Below, one piece after another: positions 23,151-33,510 of a DNA stretch of 64,000 nt (position 1 is the stretch's first letter; the number at the start of each line of letters is the position of its first letter). Source of the stretch: Campylobacter hyointestinalis subsp. hyointestinalis (GTDB lineage: Bacteria > Campylobacterota > Campylobacteria > Campylobacterales > Campylobacteraceae). The position numbers and the translations under genes are program-made. The notes below the pieces were generated by a model. The model did no database searches, was not told the DNA's origin, and saw nothing but the letters and a program-made list of their open reading frames with translations. The DNA lies in contig NZ_CP053827.1 in the NCBI RefSeq assembly GCF_013372145.1, forward strand, positions 1,178,001 to 1,242,000, in the 5' to 3' direction.

Positions 23151-23719
23151 TATTTATTCGCTCTTTCTATATACTCACCTCTTACAGTATCTACGCGGAT
23201 AACTTCACCTTCTAATACGTGAAACGGTATTTGGACAACAGCACCACTCTCTAAAGTAGCTGGTTTTTTATTGCTTCCTTGGGTATCGCCTTTAAAATTT
23301 GGCTGAGTTTCGACTATCTTTAACTCAACGACTTGAGGAACTTCTACACCGATAGCTTTGTCATTGTGAAATAGAATTTGAACCATCATTCCATCTATCA
23401 TCCACTTTTTAGCTTCACCGATATCTTCATCTGAGATAGCGACTTGCTCATAACTCTCTACATCCATAAACTGGCAAAATTCGCCATCGTCGTAAAGATA
23501 CTGCATCTCTTTTTCTACTAAATTTGGAGATTCGCATTTATCACCCGCATGAAAAGTTTTTTCTAAAACTTTACCTGTAGAAAACGACTTTATCTTTACG
23601 CGAACGAACGCCGCACCCTTTCCAGGTTTTACATGTTGATACTCAACTATCTTATATGGAACTCCGTCTAACTCTATCTTTAAACCTTTTTTTAAATCGC
23701 CCATTGAATATGAAGCCAT
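23150..23719 (-). CDS. efp: Translation elongation factor P
   Basis: A 189-residue cytoplasmic factor that relieves ribosome stalling at polyproline stretches. Three beta domains: KOW-like N-terminal (about 1-65, with the loop [10 protein letters not shown] and its modified Lys near residue 34), central OB (about 66-125) and C-terminal OB (about 130-189, [20 protein letters not shown]). The KPGKG loop is of the lysylation type (EpmA). Length and motifs are standard. 16 bases downstream of serA on the minus strand and probably cotranscribed with it. Confidence 0.95.
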   Translation of the reverse strand: MASYSMGDLKKGLKIELDGVPYKIVEYQHVKPGKGAAFVRVKIKSFSTGKVLEKTFHAGDKCESPNLVEKEMQYLYDDGEFCQFMDVESYEQVAISDEDIGEAKKWMIDGMMVQILFHNDKAIGVEVPQVVELKIVETQPNFKGDTQGSNKKPATLESGAVVQIPFHVLEGEVIRVDTVRGEYIERANK

Positions 23720-23735
23720 TTGTACTCCTTAAAAA

Positions 23736-25313
23736 TTATAAAACTGCGTACTCAGCCCAAACGCAAGTATCTAGTGCGTTTAGCTTTGCTAAAATTTCTT
23801 TTTGGATATCATCATCTACTAATATCACAGCAAGCGCAAAACCATTTTCATCACGACCCAAACGGAAATCCGCGATATTGATCTTAGCTTCTGCTAAAAT
23901 AGAGCTGATACTGCTGATAACACCAGGAACGTCTCTATTTTTAAATACTATCATTCTACCTTTTGGTTTGAAGTCTGTCTTAAAGCCGTTTATATTTACT
24001 ATTCTTTGCTCTGTTTCGCCAAATACAGTTCCGCTAATGCTTACAACATCTTTATCAGAGATAAGTTTGACAGTAAGTTTATTTTTATATCCACTTTCTG
24101 GAACTACCGTAGCTGAGATATCTACGCCTTTATCTTGTGCTACAAATTTTGCATTTACATAGTTTATAGTGTCACCTAAAGTCTCTTTAAGTGATCCAAC
24201 TATCGCAAAAGTAAGCATTGAGTTTGCATAATCACTGATACCACCTTCTACTTCTACTCTTATAGCTTTGATCGGACGTTTGTTTAACTGAGCAGCAAAA
24301 TATGAAATTTTTGATATAAGCTCTATATAAGGCGCCACAAAAGGAGGTAGATCTTCTGTTTTGATCGGTAAATTTAGTGCATTTGGATAGCAAATTCCTC
24401 TAGCCGCACTCATTGCTTGTTCTGCTGCAGCAATAGCTATATTTTTTTGAGATTCAAAAGTATTTGCACCAAGATGCGGAGTAGCACTCACATTTTCTAG
24501 ATCCAAAAGAGGATGGTTATTTCCTGGCTCTTTGACAAATACATCAATACCGGCGTAAGCTATTTTACCACTCTTAAGACCATCTAGTAAAGCATCTTCA
24601 TTATATAAACCACCGCGTGCGCAGTTTATTAAACGAACTCCATCTTTCATTTTTGCTATTTGTTCAGTAGAGATCATATTTATGGTTTCTTTGTTTTTTG
24701 GAGTGTGTATTGTTATAAAATCGCACGCCAAAATATCATCAAAATTTGTCGTATAAGTAGCACCGATATCGGTTGCTTTATTTGAGTCTATATACGGATC
24801 ATAAGCTATCACCTTCATACCAAAAGCAAGACTTCTAACAGCGACTCTTGAGCCTATATTTCCAAAACCTATGATGCCAAGAGTTTTACCATAAAGCTCA
24901 TTTCCATACCATTTTTCACGCTTCCAAGTTCTGTTTTGTTGTAGATCATTTACAGAGTTTATATACTTTCTAGCACTATTTAGCAAATGACACATAGTCA
25001 TCTCAACAGCAGCTATTGTATTTGCTGTAGGAACGTTCATAACTATAATGCCTTTTTTTGAGCATCCTTCGATATCTACGTTATCTACGCCTACTCCTGC
25101 TCTTACTAATGCTTTTAAATTTTTGCAAGCCGATATAAATTTAGCATCACAATCAGTAGAGCTTCTAGTAATAGCTACATCTGCTTCATGCATAATATTT
25201 AGAAGTTCGTCTTTTGGAGTATTTACCGCATCTATGATACGCAAATCTTTTTGTGCATTTAAAAGTTCAAAACCAACTGGATGTATTGCGTCACAAACTA
25301 TAACTGTTTTCAT
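23736..25313 (-). CDS. serA: D-3-phosphoglycerate dehydrogenase SerA
   Basis: A 525-residue enzyme that oxidises 3-phosphoglycerate with NAD in the first step of serine synthesis. Nucleotide-binding GFGNIGSRVA (about 148-157), catalytic ARGGL (Arg near 232), Glu in VKEPGNNHPLL (about 261) and HLGANT with catalytic His near 283. An intervening domain (about 315-445) and a C-terminal ACT regulatory domain (about 450-525, FKNRDVPGVISSISSILAEAKINI) make it the long form, as in Mycobacterium and Bacillus. Stop at 23736; start ATG 25313. It is 3 bases after the hypothetical gene at 25317 and near efp. Confidence 0.93.
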   Translation of the reverse strand: MKTVIVCDAIHPVGFELLNAQKDLRIIDAVNTPKDELLNIMHEADVAITRSSTDCDAKFISACKNLKALVRAGVGVDNVDIEGCSKKGIIVMNVPTANTIAAVEMTMCHLLNSARKYINSVNDLQQNRTWKREKWYGNELYGKTLGIIGFGNIGSRVAVRSLAFGMKVIAYDPYIDSNKATDIGATYTTNFDDILACDFITIHTPKNKETINMISTEQIAKMKDGVRLINCARGGLYNEDALLDGLKSGKIAYAGIDVFVKEPGNNHPLLDLENVSATPHLGANTFESQKNIAIAAAEQAMSAARGICYPNALNLPIKTEDLPPFVAPYIELISKISYFAAQLNKRPIKAIRVEVEGGISDYANSMLTFAIVGSLKETLGDTINYVNAKFVAQDKGVDISATVVPESGYKNKLTVKLISDKDVVSISGTVFGETEQRIVNINGFKTDFKPKGRMIVFKNRDVPGVISSISSILAEAKINIADFRLGRDENGFALAVILVDDDIQKEILAKLNALDTCVWAEYAVL

Positions 25314-25316
25314 AAT

Positions 25317-25790
25317 TCAATCTTCCTTTATCCTAGAATGAATATTATATTTTTTTAAATTTAAAACTATATTTTGTGCTATATTTTTATTGTCTGTGTT
25401 TAGATATATAAGACTTTCATCACCTTTTTTCATCACAGTAGAATCAACGCCAAATTCTTTAGTTACTCTATTTATACAAAAAATAGAGTAAAAATCACAT
25501 TTATCAAGAAGTAGTTCAAAATACCTTCCTCCTTTGACAAATTTAGAGTTGCCGTCGATTTCGATAAGCATTAAATTTGTAGGTAAAACATAGTCTTTTT
25601 TTGCGAACATAGCAACTTTTTCAAACCAAGTTCCAGCTTCTTTATATGTAAATTCTGTGCTACTATTTATATCTTTTGGTTGGTAAAATCTCGGTGCGGG
25701 AACTTCTGCAAATTTCCACAAAAACGCACCGGCTCCAAAAAGCAGCAAGGTTAAAAAGCATATTATTATAAAGAAGCTGTTTAACTTCAT
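25317..25790 (-). CDS. Membrane-anchored hypothetical protein
   Basis: A 157-residue protein with one N-terminal membrane anchor (about 5-27, FFIIICFLTLLLFGAGAFLW) and a soluble periplasmic domain. No lipobox. No family that I recognise, but it holds the position between rpsA and serA that a gene of the same size holds in other campylobacters. Overlaps are tight: 3 bases to serA and 3 bases after rpsA. Role unknown; the operon context gives no clear clue. Confidence 0.7.
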   Translation of the reverse strand: MKLNSFFIIICFLTLLLFGAGAFLWKFAEVPAPRFYQPKDINSSTEFTYKEAGTWFEKVAMFAKKDYVLPTNLMLIEIDGNSKFVKGGRYFELLLDKCDFYSIFCINRVTKEFGVDSTVMKKGDESLIYLNTDNKNIAQNIVLNLKKYNIHSRIKED

Positions 25791-25793
25791 CTA

Positions 25794-27470
25794 TTAATCA
25801 GCTAGCTGCTCTTTTATGATATCGCCAAGAGTCATTTTGCCCTCGTCGTTTATCTCATTTAGAACTTCACGTTCTTTTTGTTTAGCAAGTCTTCTTACGC
25901 TTAGACGAATTCTGTTTTTCTTCTCATCTATAAAAGTTATCGCAGCTTCTATACTGTCGCCGACTTTTAAAGAGTTGATATCTAAATTTCCGATATCTTC
26001 TTTTCTTATAAGCGCATCAACTCCATCTTCAAGAGATACAAACACGCCAAAATCTTTTATATCCCTGATAGTTCCAGATACGATATCGCCGTTTCCGTGA
26101 GTCTTAGCATATTTTGTTACAGGACTCTCTTTTAGATATTTTTGACTAAGTGAGATTTTTTGGTTTTTATCATCAATTTTAATGATTTTTACTTGAATAT
26201 TATCGCCTGTTTTAAAGATATCTTTGCATTTATCATTTCTATCCCATGAAGAATCTTCATTGTGTAACAATCCTTCTAAAGCGCCTATTCTGACAAATGC
26301 ACCAAAATTTGTTAGAGTTGTAACAACTCCATCAACTATATCACCTTCGCTAAATTTAGCATTAAATTCATCAAAAGGTTTTGGAAGTAAATTTTTAAGA
26401 CTTACTCTAAGCCTTCTATCATTAGCGTCTATTTCGATAACTTCAACGTCTAGCTCTTCGCCTTCTTTTATAAAGTCTTTAGGATTTTTGATATTTTTAT
26501 CCCAAGAAATTTCACTTATATGTAAAAATCCCTCTATATCATTTCCTAGATCAACAAATGCGCCATAAGGTTCTATATTGCTAACAGTAACTTTTATGGT
26601 ATCGCCTACTTCTAAGCTATCTTTTATCTCTTCCCAAGGATCTGGAGTAGCAGCTTTTACAGATAGAGATAAGTGTTTTTTATCAGTATCGTATTTGATG
26701 ATCTTAACATCTACCTTATCGCCCTCTTTATATAATGTATTTGGATTTACCGGACCTTTATAGCTAATCTCGCTATAATGAACAAGTCCGTCTATACCGC
26801 CGACATCAACAAACATACCATAGGTTGTGATTTTTTTGATAGTTCCTTCGATAATATCAGTATTATCGATAATATTTTCTATAGCTTCTTTACGTTTTTT
26901 TCTATCTTCATCGATAAGTTTTTTACGAGATACGATAATGCTTTGCTCATCTTTATCTATTTTTAAAACTTTTACTTTGAATGTTTTATTTATTACTTGA
27001 TTTGCATCTCTAAAGCCACTTTGTGATTTTGGCATAAAAAACTCAACATCATCATTGCTAAGTGCAACAAATCCGCCCTTGTTTTTAGATACGATTTTTG
27101 CATCATAGATATTGTCTGCATTTTCATCGAAATTGTCTATGAAAGCCTTAACTTTCTCTTTTCTAAGAGCCTTTTTATGAGATACGATCGGTCTACCGTT
27201 TCTAGATCCTGTTATAGCAACTTTGATAGTATCGCCTATCTTGTATTGTAAAGTGCCATCATTGTTTGTGATCTCAGAGATATTCATAATACCCTCTGAC
27301 TTCTTACGAACATCAACAAATACCTCAGTATCTTTTATATTGACGATAACACCATCGCAAACTGTACTCTCTTCAGCCTTTAAAGACTCCTCAAACATAG
27401 CGGCAAAATCTTCTTCATAATCCATTTTATCGCTTATGTCGTTACGAACATTTTTGTTCACCTCAGCCAT
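25794..27470 (-). CDS. rpsA: Ribosomal protein S1
   Basis: A 558-residue protein with six S1 RNA-binding repeats (about 35-100, 118-188, 205-275, 290-360, 375-445, 460-530). The repeats show the usual VDVGGIDGLVHYSEIS and VDLGNDIEGFLHISEIS pattern in the middle, with weaker first and second repeats that bind the ribosome. It brings mRNA to the 30S subunit. Length matches other epsilonproteobacterial and E. coli S1 (about 556). First gene of the rpsA, hypothetical, serA, efp group; the 98-base gap to ispH may hold a promoter. Confidence 0.96.
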   Translation of the reverse strand: MAEVNKNVRNDISDKMDYEEDFAAMFEESLKAEESTVCDGVIVNIKDTEVFVDVRKKSEGIMNISEITNNDGTLQYKIGDTIKVAITGSRNGRPIVSHKKALRKEKVKAFIDNFDENADNIYDAKIVSKNKGGFVALSNDDVEFFMPKSQSGFRDANQVINKTFKVKVLKIDKDEQSIIVSRKKLIDEDRKKRKEAIENIIDNTDIIEGTIKKITTYGMFVDVGGIDGLVHYSEISYKGPVNPNTLYKEGDKVDVKIIKYDTDKKHLSLSVKAATPDPWEEIKDSLEVGDTIKVTVSNIEPYGAFVDLGNDIEGFLHISEISWDKNIKNPKDFIKEGEELDVEVIEIDANDRRLRVSLKNLLPKPFDEFNAKFSEGDIVDGVVTTLTNFGAFVRIGALEGLLHNEDSSWDRNDKCKDIFKTGDNIQVKIIKIDDKNQKISLSQKYLKESPVTKYAKTHGNGDIVSGTIRDIKDFGVFVSLEDGVDALIRKEDIGNLDINSLKVGDSIEAAITFIDEKKNRIRLSVRRLAKQKEREVLNEINDEGKMTLGDIIKEQLAD

Positions 27471-27568
27471 CTTGGTCCTTTTATCTATAGATTTTTCCTA
27501 GTGTCATATGACGAAAAGTGATATATATTAGCTTAATTTAGCTTTGAATTTAATTAACTATAATAAAT

Positions 27569-28408
27569 TCAAATATTTGAGTTTAAATTATTTATCTTAT
27601 CTACGACTTTTTCTATTATCCAATCTGGAGTGCTTGCACCAGCGCTTATGCCGCATAATTTTTTATCTTTAAACCAAATTTGTTCTATCTCGTCTCCACT
27701 TTCTACTAAGTAGCTATCTTCACATAATTTTTTTGAAATAAGATATAATTGTTTTGTATTTGAACTATTTTTTCCACCTATGATGATCATCACGTCAGCC
27801 CTACTAGAAAGCTCTCTAACGGCCTCTTGATTTTCAAGAGTTGCATTACAAATAGTATTAAAAACTCTAACTTCTTTAACTCTTTGCATTAGATAATTTA
27901 CTATTTGCATAAATTTTTCTATTTTTTTTGTTGTCTGGGATACGACAGCGACTTTAGACGCAAGCCTTATATTATCAAGTTCGCTCTCATCTAAAATAAC
28001 ATGAACTTTCGTGCTTGCATAACTCATCACACCTTTAACTTCAGGATGATTTATATCGCCAAAAAAGATGATTTCATAGCCTTCATTACTCATCTTTTCG
28101 ACTATTTGCTGCGGCTTCGTGACAAATGGACAAGTAGCATCTATGATCTCGATACCGCGTGATTTTAAATTTGCCAAACCATCTTTCGTGATACCATGAG
28201 TTCTTATAATGGCTTTTTTTTCATCTTTTAACTCATTTATATCTTTTAAAGTTTTAACGTTAAAGTTTTTTTTCAGTCTATCTATCTCTAAGCTATTATG
28301 GATGAGCTCACCTATAGTAGATGCATTTTTTGAATTTTCGGCTATTTTTATAGCTCTTTTTACTCCAAAACAAAATCCATAACTTTTAGCTAGTTCAATC
28401 TTCAACAT
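27569..28408 (-). CDS. ispH: 4-hydroxy-3-methylbut-2-enyl diphosphate reductase IspH
   Basis: A 279-residue [4Fe-4S] enzyme, the last step of the MEP pathway giving IPP and DMAPP. Cluster cysteines lie in YGFCFGVKRA (about Cys13), DATCPFV (about 94) and the segment CNATLENQEAV (about 190). A histidine in IRTHG near 72 and the GEL(I)HN motif near 38 are conserved. Length fits IspH of campylobacters. It overlaps aroA by 14 bases and is the last gene of pheS-pheT-aroA-ispH. Catalytic residues intact. Confidence 0.94.
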   Translation of the reverse strand: MLKIELAKSYGFCFGVKRAIKIAENSKNASTIGELIHNSLEIDRLKKNFNVKTLKDINELKDEKKAIIRTHGITKDGLANLKSRGIEIIDATCPFVTKPQQIVEKMSNEGYEIIFFGDINHPEVKGVMSYASTKVHVILDESELDNIRLASKVAVVSQTTKKIEKFMQIVNYLMQRVKEVRVFNTICNATLENQEAVRELSSRADVMIIIGGKNSSNTKQLYLISKKLCEDSYLVESGDEIEQIWFKDKKLCGISAGASTPDWIIEKVVDKINNLNSNI

Positions 28409-29672
28409 TTGCTCCTAAACTCCTTAAAAAACAGCTAAATTTAGGAAAGGATGTCGCTATAAATTCGCTCTTTTGTATATCCATACCACAAAGCAGTCCA
28501 AGCACGGCAAAACTCATAGCAATGCGGTGATCTCCGTGGCTATCTATACTGGCCTTTTTAGGAACCCCACCTATGACCTCAAAACCATCTTCAAGCTCAC
28601 TTGCTTCTATACCGCAACTTTTAAGTGCATTAACAGTTACTGCTATACGATCGCACTCTTTTACTCTTAGCTCTTTTGCATTTCTTAGTACGCTTTTTCC
28701 GCTTGCCCTTGAAAATGCAACGGCTAAAGCAGGGGCTTCATCTATAAGCCACGAGATATTTTGTGTAACTTCTACTGCTTTGAGCGGTGCGTATTCAACA
28801 CTTATATCACCGATATCGTCATAATCACTACTTGTTAGGTCATAACTTATCTTAGTGCCCATTTTTTCTAGAATTTTATATGCTTCTATGCGAGTTTTAT
28901 TTAAAAGTATATTTTTGATTTTGATTTTCGCGCCAGGGGTTATCGCTGCGGCAACGGCGTAAAAAAAGCACGAACTAGGATCATTTGGAACACTTAAATT
29001 TAGTGGTCTTAATTTTCTATCATTAAGTGGATTTATCTGTAAGCTAAGTCCATCTCTTTTGATGTCTGCTCCCATACCTAAAAGCATTCTCTCACTATGA
29101 TCTCTGCTAAGTTCTGGTTCGCTAAATTTACAACCGTTTCCACAGAGTCCAGCTAAAATAAGTGCTGTTTTTACTTGAGCAGAAGGGATATGGCTATCAT
29201 ACTCGAAATACTTCAGCTTAGTACCCCTAATTGCTAATGGCGCTTTATTTGCAAAGTCTCTACCATCTATCTGAGCACCTATCTTAACAAGTGGATCAGC
29301 TATCCTTTTCATAGGTCTTTCGTTTAGATATTTATCTCCACTAAGCACAAAAAAACCATCATTTCCAGCAAGTAATCCCATAAATATTCTCATAGCCGTG
29401 CCAGAATTTCCACACTCTAAAATCTTGTTTGGCGATGAGATATTTTTTGGTGGAGTTATATAGTAAGAATTTTCTTGCTTTTCAACTTTAGCGCCTAAAG
29501 CGCTTATGATCTTTAGAGAATTTATGGTATCTTCTGCCTCTAAATAATCGCTAATAACGCTCGTTTCATCACTCAAAAGTGAAAATATAGCGCACCTATG
29601 ACTTATGGATTTGTCTGTAGAAATATTTTTAAACTCAGCGTCAAACGCGTGCTTAAGCGCTTCTATTTTCAT
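28395..29672 (-). CDS. aroA: 3-phosphoshikimate 1-carboxyvinyltransferase (EPSP synthase)
   Basis: A 425-residue enzyme of the shikimate pathway adding enolpyruvate from PEP to shikimate-3-phosphate, the target of glyphosate. Family landmarks: DKSISHR (about 19-25), LECGNSGTAMRIFMG (about 84-98), LNERPM(K)R near 120, and SHGDHRIAMSFAV near 375. Length normal. Overlaps pheT by 4 bases (ATGA) and ispH by 14. No unusual residue seen. Confidence 0.95.
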   Translation of the reverse strand: MKIEALKHAFDAEFKNISTDKSISHRCAIFSLLSDETSVISDYLEAEDTINSLKIISALGAKVEKQENSYYITPPKNISSPNKILECGNSGTAMRIFMGLLAGNDGFFVLSGDKYLNERPMKRIADPLVKIGAQIDGRDFANKAPLAIRGTKLKYFEYDSHIPSAQVKTALILAGLCGNGCKFSEPELSRDHSERMLLGMGADIKRDGLSLQINPLNDRKLRPLNLSVPNDPSSCFFYAVAAAITPGAKIKIKNILLNKTRIEAYKILEKMGTKISYDLTSSDYDDIGDISVEYAPLKAVEVTQNISWLIDEAPALAVAFSRASGKSVLRNAKELRVKECDRIAVTVNALKSCGIEASELEDGFEVIGGVPKKASIDSHGDHRIAMSFAVLGLLCGMDIQKSEFIATSFPKFSCFLRSLGANVED

Positions 29673-32008
29673 CTTAATCCTATGCCTAGTTTATTATTTA
29701 AAGCTTGTAAAATTTGATCCATAACAACAGATATCTCTTCATCTTCTAATGTTTTTTGCATATCTTGAAATATAAATTTAATACTCAAGCTTACCTTTGA
29801 GTTCAAACTTTTATCCTCATAGATATCAACAGGCAAAAACTCTTTTAAAATACCTATCTTTAGCTCGTCAATACAATTTTTGATCTCTAAATATTCTAAA
29901 TCTTTATCTATTATTACGCTTAGATCTCTACTTATGCTAGGAAATTTAGAGTAGGTTTTTGCTATCTTATTTTCAAATTTGATCCGCTCAAAATCAAGCT
30001 CACAAACATATGTTTTTGGTAAATCTCTTTTTAGTTCTAAATTTAGATCTATTCTACCGATATATCCGATATACTCATTATTTTGATAAACTTTAGCTTG
30101 TTCAAATTCACTTAAAAACGGTATGTCATCGCTTTTTACGAGTTCTATTTTTCCAACTGAGTTTTGTATCAAACTAGCAAAATCAAAAAAGTTTATCTCT
30201 GAAGGTTTTGCACCATTTAAAAGCGTAGGTTCATTTTTTAAACCACTTGCTAAAAAAGCAAATTTAGCGCTTTGGTCGCCGTCTTCATTAAACACATCAC
30301 CAAATTCAAAAAGCTTAACTGATTTTTTTGAATTTTTGATATTTCTTTCACATGAGTTTAATAAATGATTTATCAAAGTCGGTTTTAAAACTGCAAGTTC
30401 GTTATTTATAGGATTTAAAATTTGTGCTTTACAAGGCTTAAATCCTAAAGCGTCAAGCTCTCCTGCGTTATCAAATACGTAATGCACACACTCGAAAAAA
30501 CCAAGCGCAGCGGCGTTGTGTCTAAGGCGTTTTGAGTTTTTATAAGATATGTAAGTGTTATTATTTATACGACTTTTTTCACTAAAGATCAAAGGCTTAG
30601 AAGGGATATTGTCGATGCCTATTATCCTTACGATCTCTTCGCAAATATCGTGAGAATTCAGTATATCATGGCGATAAAACGGTACTTTTGCATAGATATG
30701 CTCTTGTTCAGTGTTAAATGTTATATCAAATCCAAGTCTTTTTAGGATCTTTACAACATCGTTTCTAGAAATTTCTGCGCCTATCATATTTGAAAGTTCT
30801 GTACAATTAAAACTTATGATAATTTGATCTTTTTCGAGTAAAATTTGTTGCATTCCAGCATATGGGGTAATATGCTTGTTTTTAGCAAATATATCAAATA
30901 AAAAGTTCATAGCCATACTTAGCTTTGGTTCGCTACCTCTGCTACTTCTATAGACTGCTTCATCGCGAGGCTGTTCTTTGTCTTTAAGGGCTGCTTCAGA
31001 GACTATTTTTGGGTCTACATAACTAGCTTCTATGATAATAATCTTAGAGTTATTGTCTATGTTTGCCTCTTTTGTCTGCCAAATTCCTAATTGACCTAGG
31101 CATTTTGAATCAAAATAAACACCATATGATCCGTTATTAAGGACTTTTATATCTATGACTATTTTCTCTTCTTTATTTGTTGCTAATTTTTCATAATCAT
31201 AAGCTCTAAAGATAACACCAGTAGAGTGAGTCATATATGATAAAATCTTTTCTACTGGATGTTCTTTAGTCTGCTCTGTATAAGCAAGCCTTAGTTCTGT
31301 TTTTAAATTTAAAGATAGCTCTTCTTTTAGCTCTATAGCCCTATATGCTACTGAAGCCTCTATTTTATCTTCACAGCGAATGCTGATAATCCTACCTATA
31401 CCAAGAAGCTTTTCCTCATCTTCTCTTGGTTCTCGCTCTTTAAGCGGTAGATCAAATCCCGCAGATAGATCACGTGCAACGCCGTGTATGCTTAGGCAGT
31501 CACCTCTATTTGGCGTAAGCTCTATCTCTATGAGCTCATCATTTAAAATAGGATACTCTTTTAGTTCGCGTCCTAGCACAAGCTCGCCTATACTATCATC
31601 TAATAGCATAATGCCATTGTTTAATTTAGGAAGTCCAAGCTCGGTGCTGCTACAAAGCATTCCAGAGCTTGCTACGCCTCTTAATTTTGCCGCTTTTATC
31701 TCAAGACCACTAGGCATAATAGCACCTATAAGCGCACAAGCTACGAATTGTCCAGCAGCAACATTAGGAGCACCGCAGACTATTTGCAAAATCTCACTTC
31801 CGACATCTACTTCACAAACGTGTAGATGATCGCTGTTTTCGTGATCTACACAAGATAGTACTTTTCCTACGACAACATGGTTTGGAATACTAAATTTATT
31901 TAGGCTATCTACTTCTAGTCCGATCTCGTTTAGTTTTTTACATACTTCTTCTGCGCTTAAATGCGAAAGATCTATAAATTCATTTAACCAATTTTTACTT
32001 ATTATCAT
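29669..32008 (-). CDS. pheT: Phenylalanyl-tRNA synthetase beta subunit
   Basis: A 779-residue subunit of the alpha2-beta2 enzyme. N-terminal EMAP/tRNA-binding OB domain (about 40-150, with [20 protein letters not shown]), B3/4 editing domain (about 210-360), B5 domain (about 400-470), core and C-terminal ferredoxin-like anticodon-binding domain (about 690-779). It edits Tyr-tRNA(Phe) and binds the tRNA; catalysis is in PheS. Overlaps pheS by 4 bases and aroA by 4 bases, so it is translated from one mRNA with them. Confidence 0.95.
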   Translation of the reverse strand: MIISKNWLNEFIDLSHLSAEEVCKKLNEIGLEVDSLNKFSIPNHVVVGKVLSCVDHENSDHLHVCEVDVGSEILQIVCGAPNVAAGQFVACALIGAIMPSGLEIKAAKLRGVASSGMLCSSTELGLPKLNNGIMLLDDSIGELVLGRELKEYPILNDELIEIELTPNRGDCLSIHGVARDLSAGFDLPLKEREPREDEEKLLGIGRIISIRCEDKIEASVAYRAIELKEELSLNLKTELRLAYTEQTKEHPVEKILSYMTHSTGVIFRAYDYEKLATNKEEKIVIDIKVLNNGSYGVYFDSKCLGQLGIWQTKEANIDNNSKIIIIEASYVDPKIVSEAALKDKEQPRDEAVYRSSRGSEPKLSMAMNFLFDIFAKNKHITPYAGMQQILLEKDQIIISFNCTELSNMIGAEISRNDVVKILKRLGFDITFNTEQEHIYAKVPFYRHDILNSHDICEEIVRIIGIDNIPSKPLIFSEKSRINNNTYISYKNSKRLRHNAAALGFFECVHYVFDNAGELDALGFKPCKAQILNPINNELAVLKPTLINHLLNSCERNIKNSKKSVKLFEFGDVFNEDGDQSAKFAFLASGLKNEPTLLNGAKPSEINFFDFASLIQNSVGKIELVKSDDIPFLSEFEQAKVYQNNEYIGYIGRIDLNLELKRDLPKTYVCELDFERIKFENKIAKTYSKFPSISRDLSVIIDKDLEYLEIKNCIDELKIGILKEFLPVDIYEDKSLNSKVSLSIKFIFQDMQKTLEDEEISVVMDQILQALNNKLGIGLR

Positions 32009-32997
32009 TTAAATTGCTCCAAAAGTCTAATATCTCCTTCAAAAAGGCTTCTAAGATCTGGTATCTGATGAAGAAGCATAGCAAATCTTTCGACACCAAG
32101 TCCAAAGGCGTATCCGCTAACGTTTTCATAACCGACTGCTTTAAAGACATTTGGATCAACTATCCCACTTCCTAAAACTTCTAACCAGCCTGTTTGTTTG
32201 CATACTCTACATCCATTGCCGCCACAAAATATACAGCTTATATCAACTTCTGTGCTAGGTTCTGTAAATGGAAAAAAGCTAGGACGAAATCTAACTTTTA
32301 CATCGCCAAACATATATCTTAAGAACTCTTCTAGTATATATTTTAAATTCGCAAAGCTTACTTTTCCTTCTTCTTCGACAACTAGTCCTTCTACTTGATG
32401 AAACATCGGTGTATGGGTAAGATCAAGATCACGTCTAAAAACAGATCCTGGAGCTATCATACGAATAGGCGGTTTTTGTTTTAGCATAGTTCTTACTTGA
32501 ACTGGACTTGTATGAGTCCTAAGCAACCTAAAATCCTTAAGATAAAATGTATCTTGCATATCGCGTGCGGGATGATATTTTGGTAAATTTAAAGCTTCAA
32601 AATTATGAAAATCATCTTCTATGAGAGGTCCGCTCTCTACACTAAAGTTTTGAGCGACAAAATACTCAATGATTTTATCCATAGTCTCCATAACCGGATG
32701 TATAGCACCTTTATTTAAAGGCTCGTTAAAAAGCGTAATATCAACACTTTCGCGTTTCATTTTATCTTTTATAAACTCACTTTCTAAAATCGCTTTTTTC
32801 TGTGCGATTTTAGCATTAAACGTATCTCTTTGAATATTTAAATTCTCGGCAAAGGCCTTTTTTTCTTCTGGAGCTATATCTTTTAATTTTGCAAAAAGAG
32901 ATGTAATAACACCTTTTTTTCCAAAAAGCTCAACTCTAATTTTTTCAAGCTCATCAAGATTTTTAGCCTTTTCAATCCTATCAATAATCTCTTGCAA
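32005..32997 (-). CDS. pheS: Phenylalanyl-tRNA synthetase alpha subunit
   Basis: A 330-residue class II synthetase subunit holding the aminoacylation site. Motif 2 lies in the [12 protein letters not shown] and [21 protein letters not shown] region (about 165-210), and motif 3 in [12 protein letters not shown] (about 298-309). It has the zinc-like [17 protein letters not shown] segment (about 258-274). Length normal. It heads the pheS-pheT-aroA-ispH unit. The divergent HIT gene starts 112 bases upstream. Confidence 0.95.
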   Translation of the reverse strand: MQEIIDRIEKAKNLDELEKIRVELFGKKGVITSLFAKLKDIAPEEKKAFAENLNIQRDTFNAKIAQKKAILESEFIKDKMKRESVDITLFNEPLNKGAIHPVMETMDKIIEYFVAQNFSVESGPLIEDDFHNFEALNLPKYHPARDMQDTFYLKDFRLLRTHTSPVQVRTMLKQKPPIRMIAPGSVFRRDLDLTHTPMFHQVEGLVVEEEGKVSFANLKYILEEFLRYMFGDVKVRFRPSFFPFTEPSTEVDISCIFCGGNGCRVCKQTGWLEVLGSGIVDPNVFKAVGYENVSGYAFGLGVERFAMLLHQIPDLRSLFEGDIRLLEQFK

Positions 32998-33114
32998 CTT
33001 AACTACCTTAATTTAAATTTTTACTCAATTGTACCCTAAAATCATTAAAGTAGATATAAAATTAATAAATAATCAGATATAATTATGATCAAAATTTAAA
33101 TTTAGGAGATGATT

Positions 33115-33474
33115 ATGGCTTGCATTTTTGACAAGATAGTCGCCGGAGAAATTCCATCAAACAAAGTTCTAGAAAATGAAAATTTTTTGGCATTTCACGA
33201 TATAAATCCAAAAGCACCTATACATATATTGATAATACCAAAAAAGCACTATGAGAATTTTCAAGTTATGGATCCGGCTTTAATGGGTGAAATGACAAAA
33301 TTTATTCAAGAAGTTGCTAGCGTGATCGGCGTAGATAAGACCGGATATAGACTTGTTACTAATTGCGGTGAAAACGGTGGTCAAGAAGTGATGCATCTAC
33401 ATTTTCATCTGCTTGGCGGAACTATGCTAAAATGGACTGATGATCATTTAAATGATCCTAAAGATAGTTTTTAA
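33115..33474 (+). CDS. HIT-family nucleotide hydrolase
   Basis: A 119-residue HIT (histidine triad) protein with HxHxHxx as HLHFHLL (about 102-108), which hydrolyses nucleoside phosphoramidates or dinucleotides. An in-frame ATG at 33109 gives two more residues, but I chose 33115 because AGGAG (33104-33108) is then 6 bases away. N-terminal FDKIVAGEIPSNKV is typical of HinT proteins. Cytoplasmic. Divergent from pheS; stop followed by a strong terminator. Confidence 0.88.
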   Translation: MACIFDKIVAGEIPSNKVLENENFLAFHDINPKAPIHILIIPKKHYENFQVMDPALMGEMTKFIQEVASVIGVDKTGYRLVTNCGENGGQEVMHLHFHLLGGTMLKWTDDHLNDPKDSF

Positions 33475-33498
33475 AGAGCCTAAAGGCTCTTTCTTGTC
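33474..33498 (+). terminator. Terminator after the HIT gene
   Basis: AAGAGCC (33474-33480), loop TAAA, GGCTCTT (33485-33491), then TCTTG. A 7-bp stem directly after the stop codon. It also lies 20 bases from the end of the convergent stress-protein gene, so it may serve both. Confidence 0.65.
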
Positions 33499-33510
33499 TA
33501 AAGCATAAAT

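Noticed and set aside
33109-33114. ATG at 33109 as HIT gene start
   Set aside because: It would be one base after the AGGAG; the ATG at 33115 is better spaced and gives the usual N-terminus.
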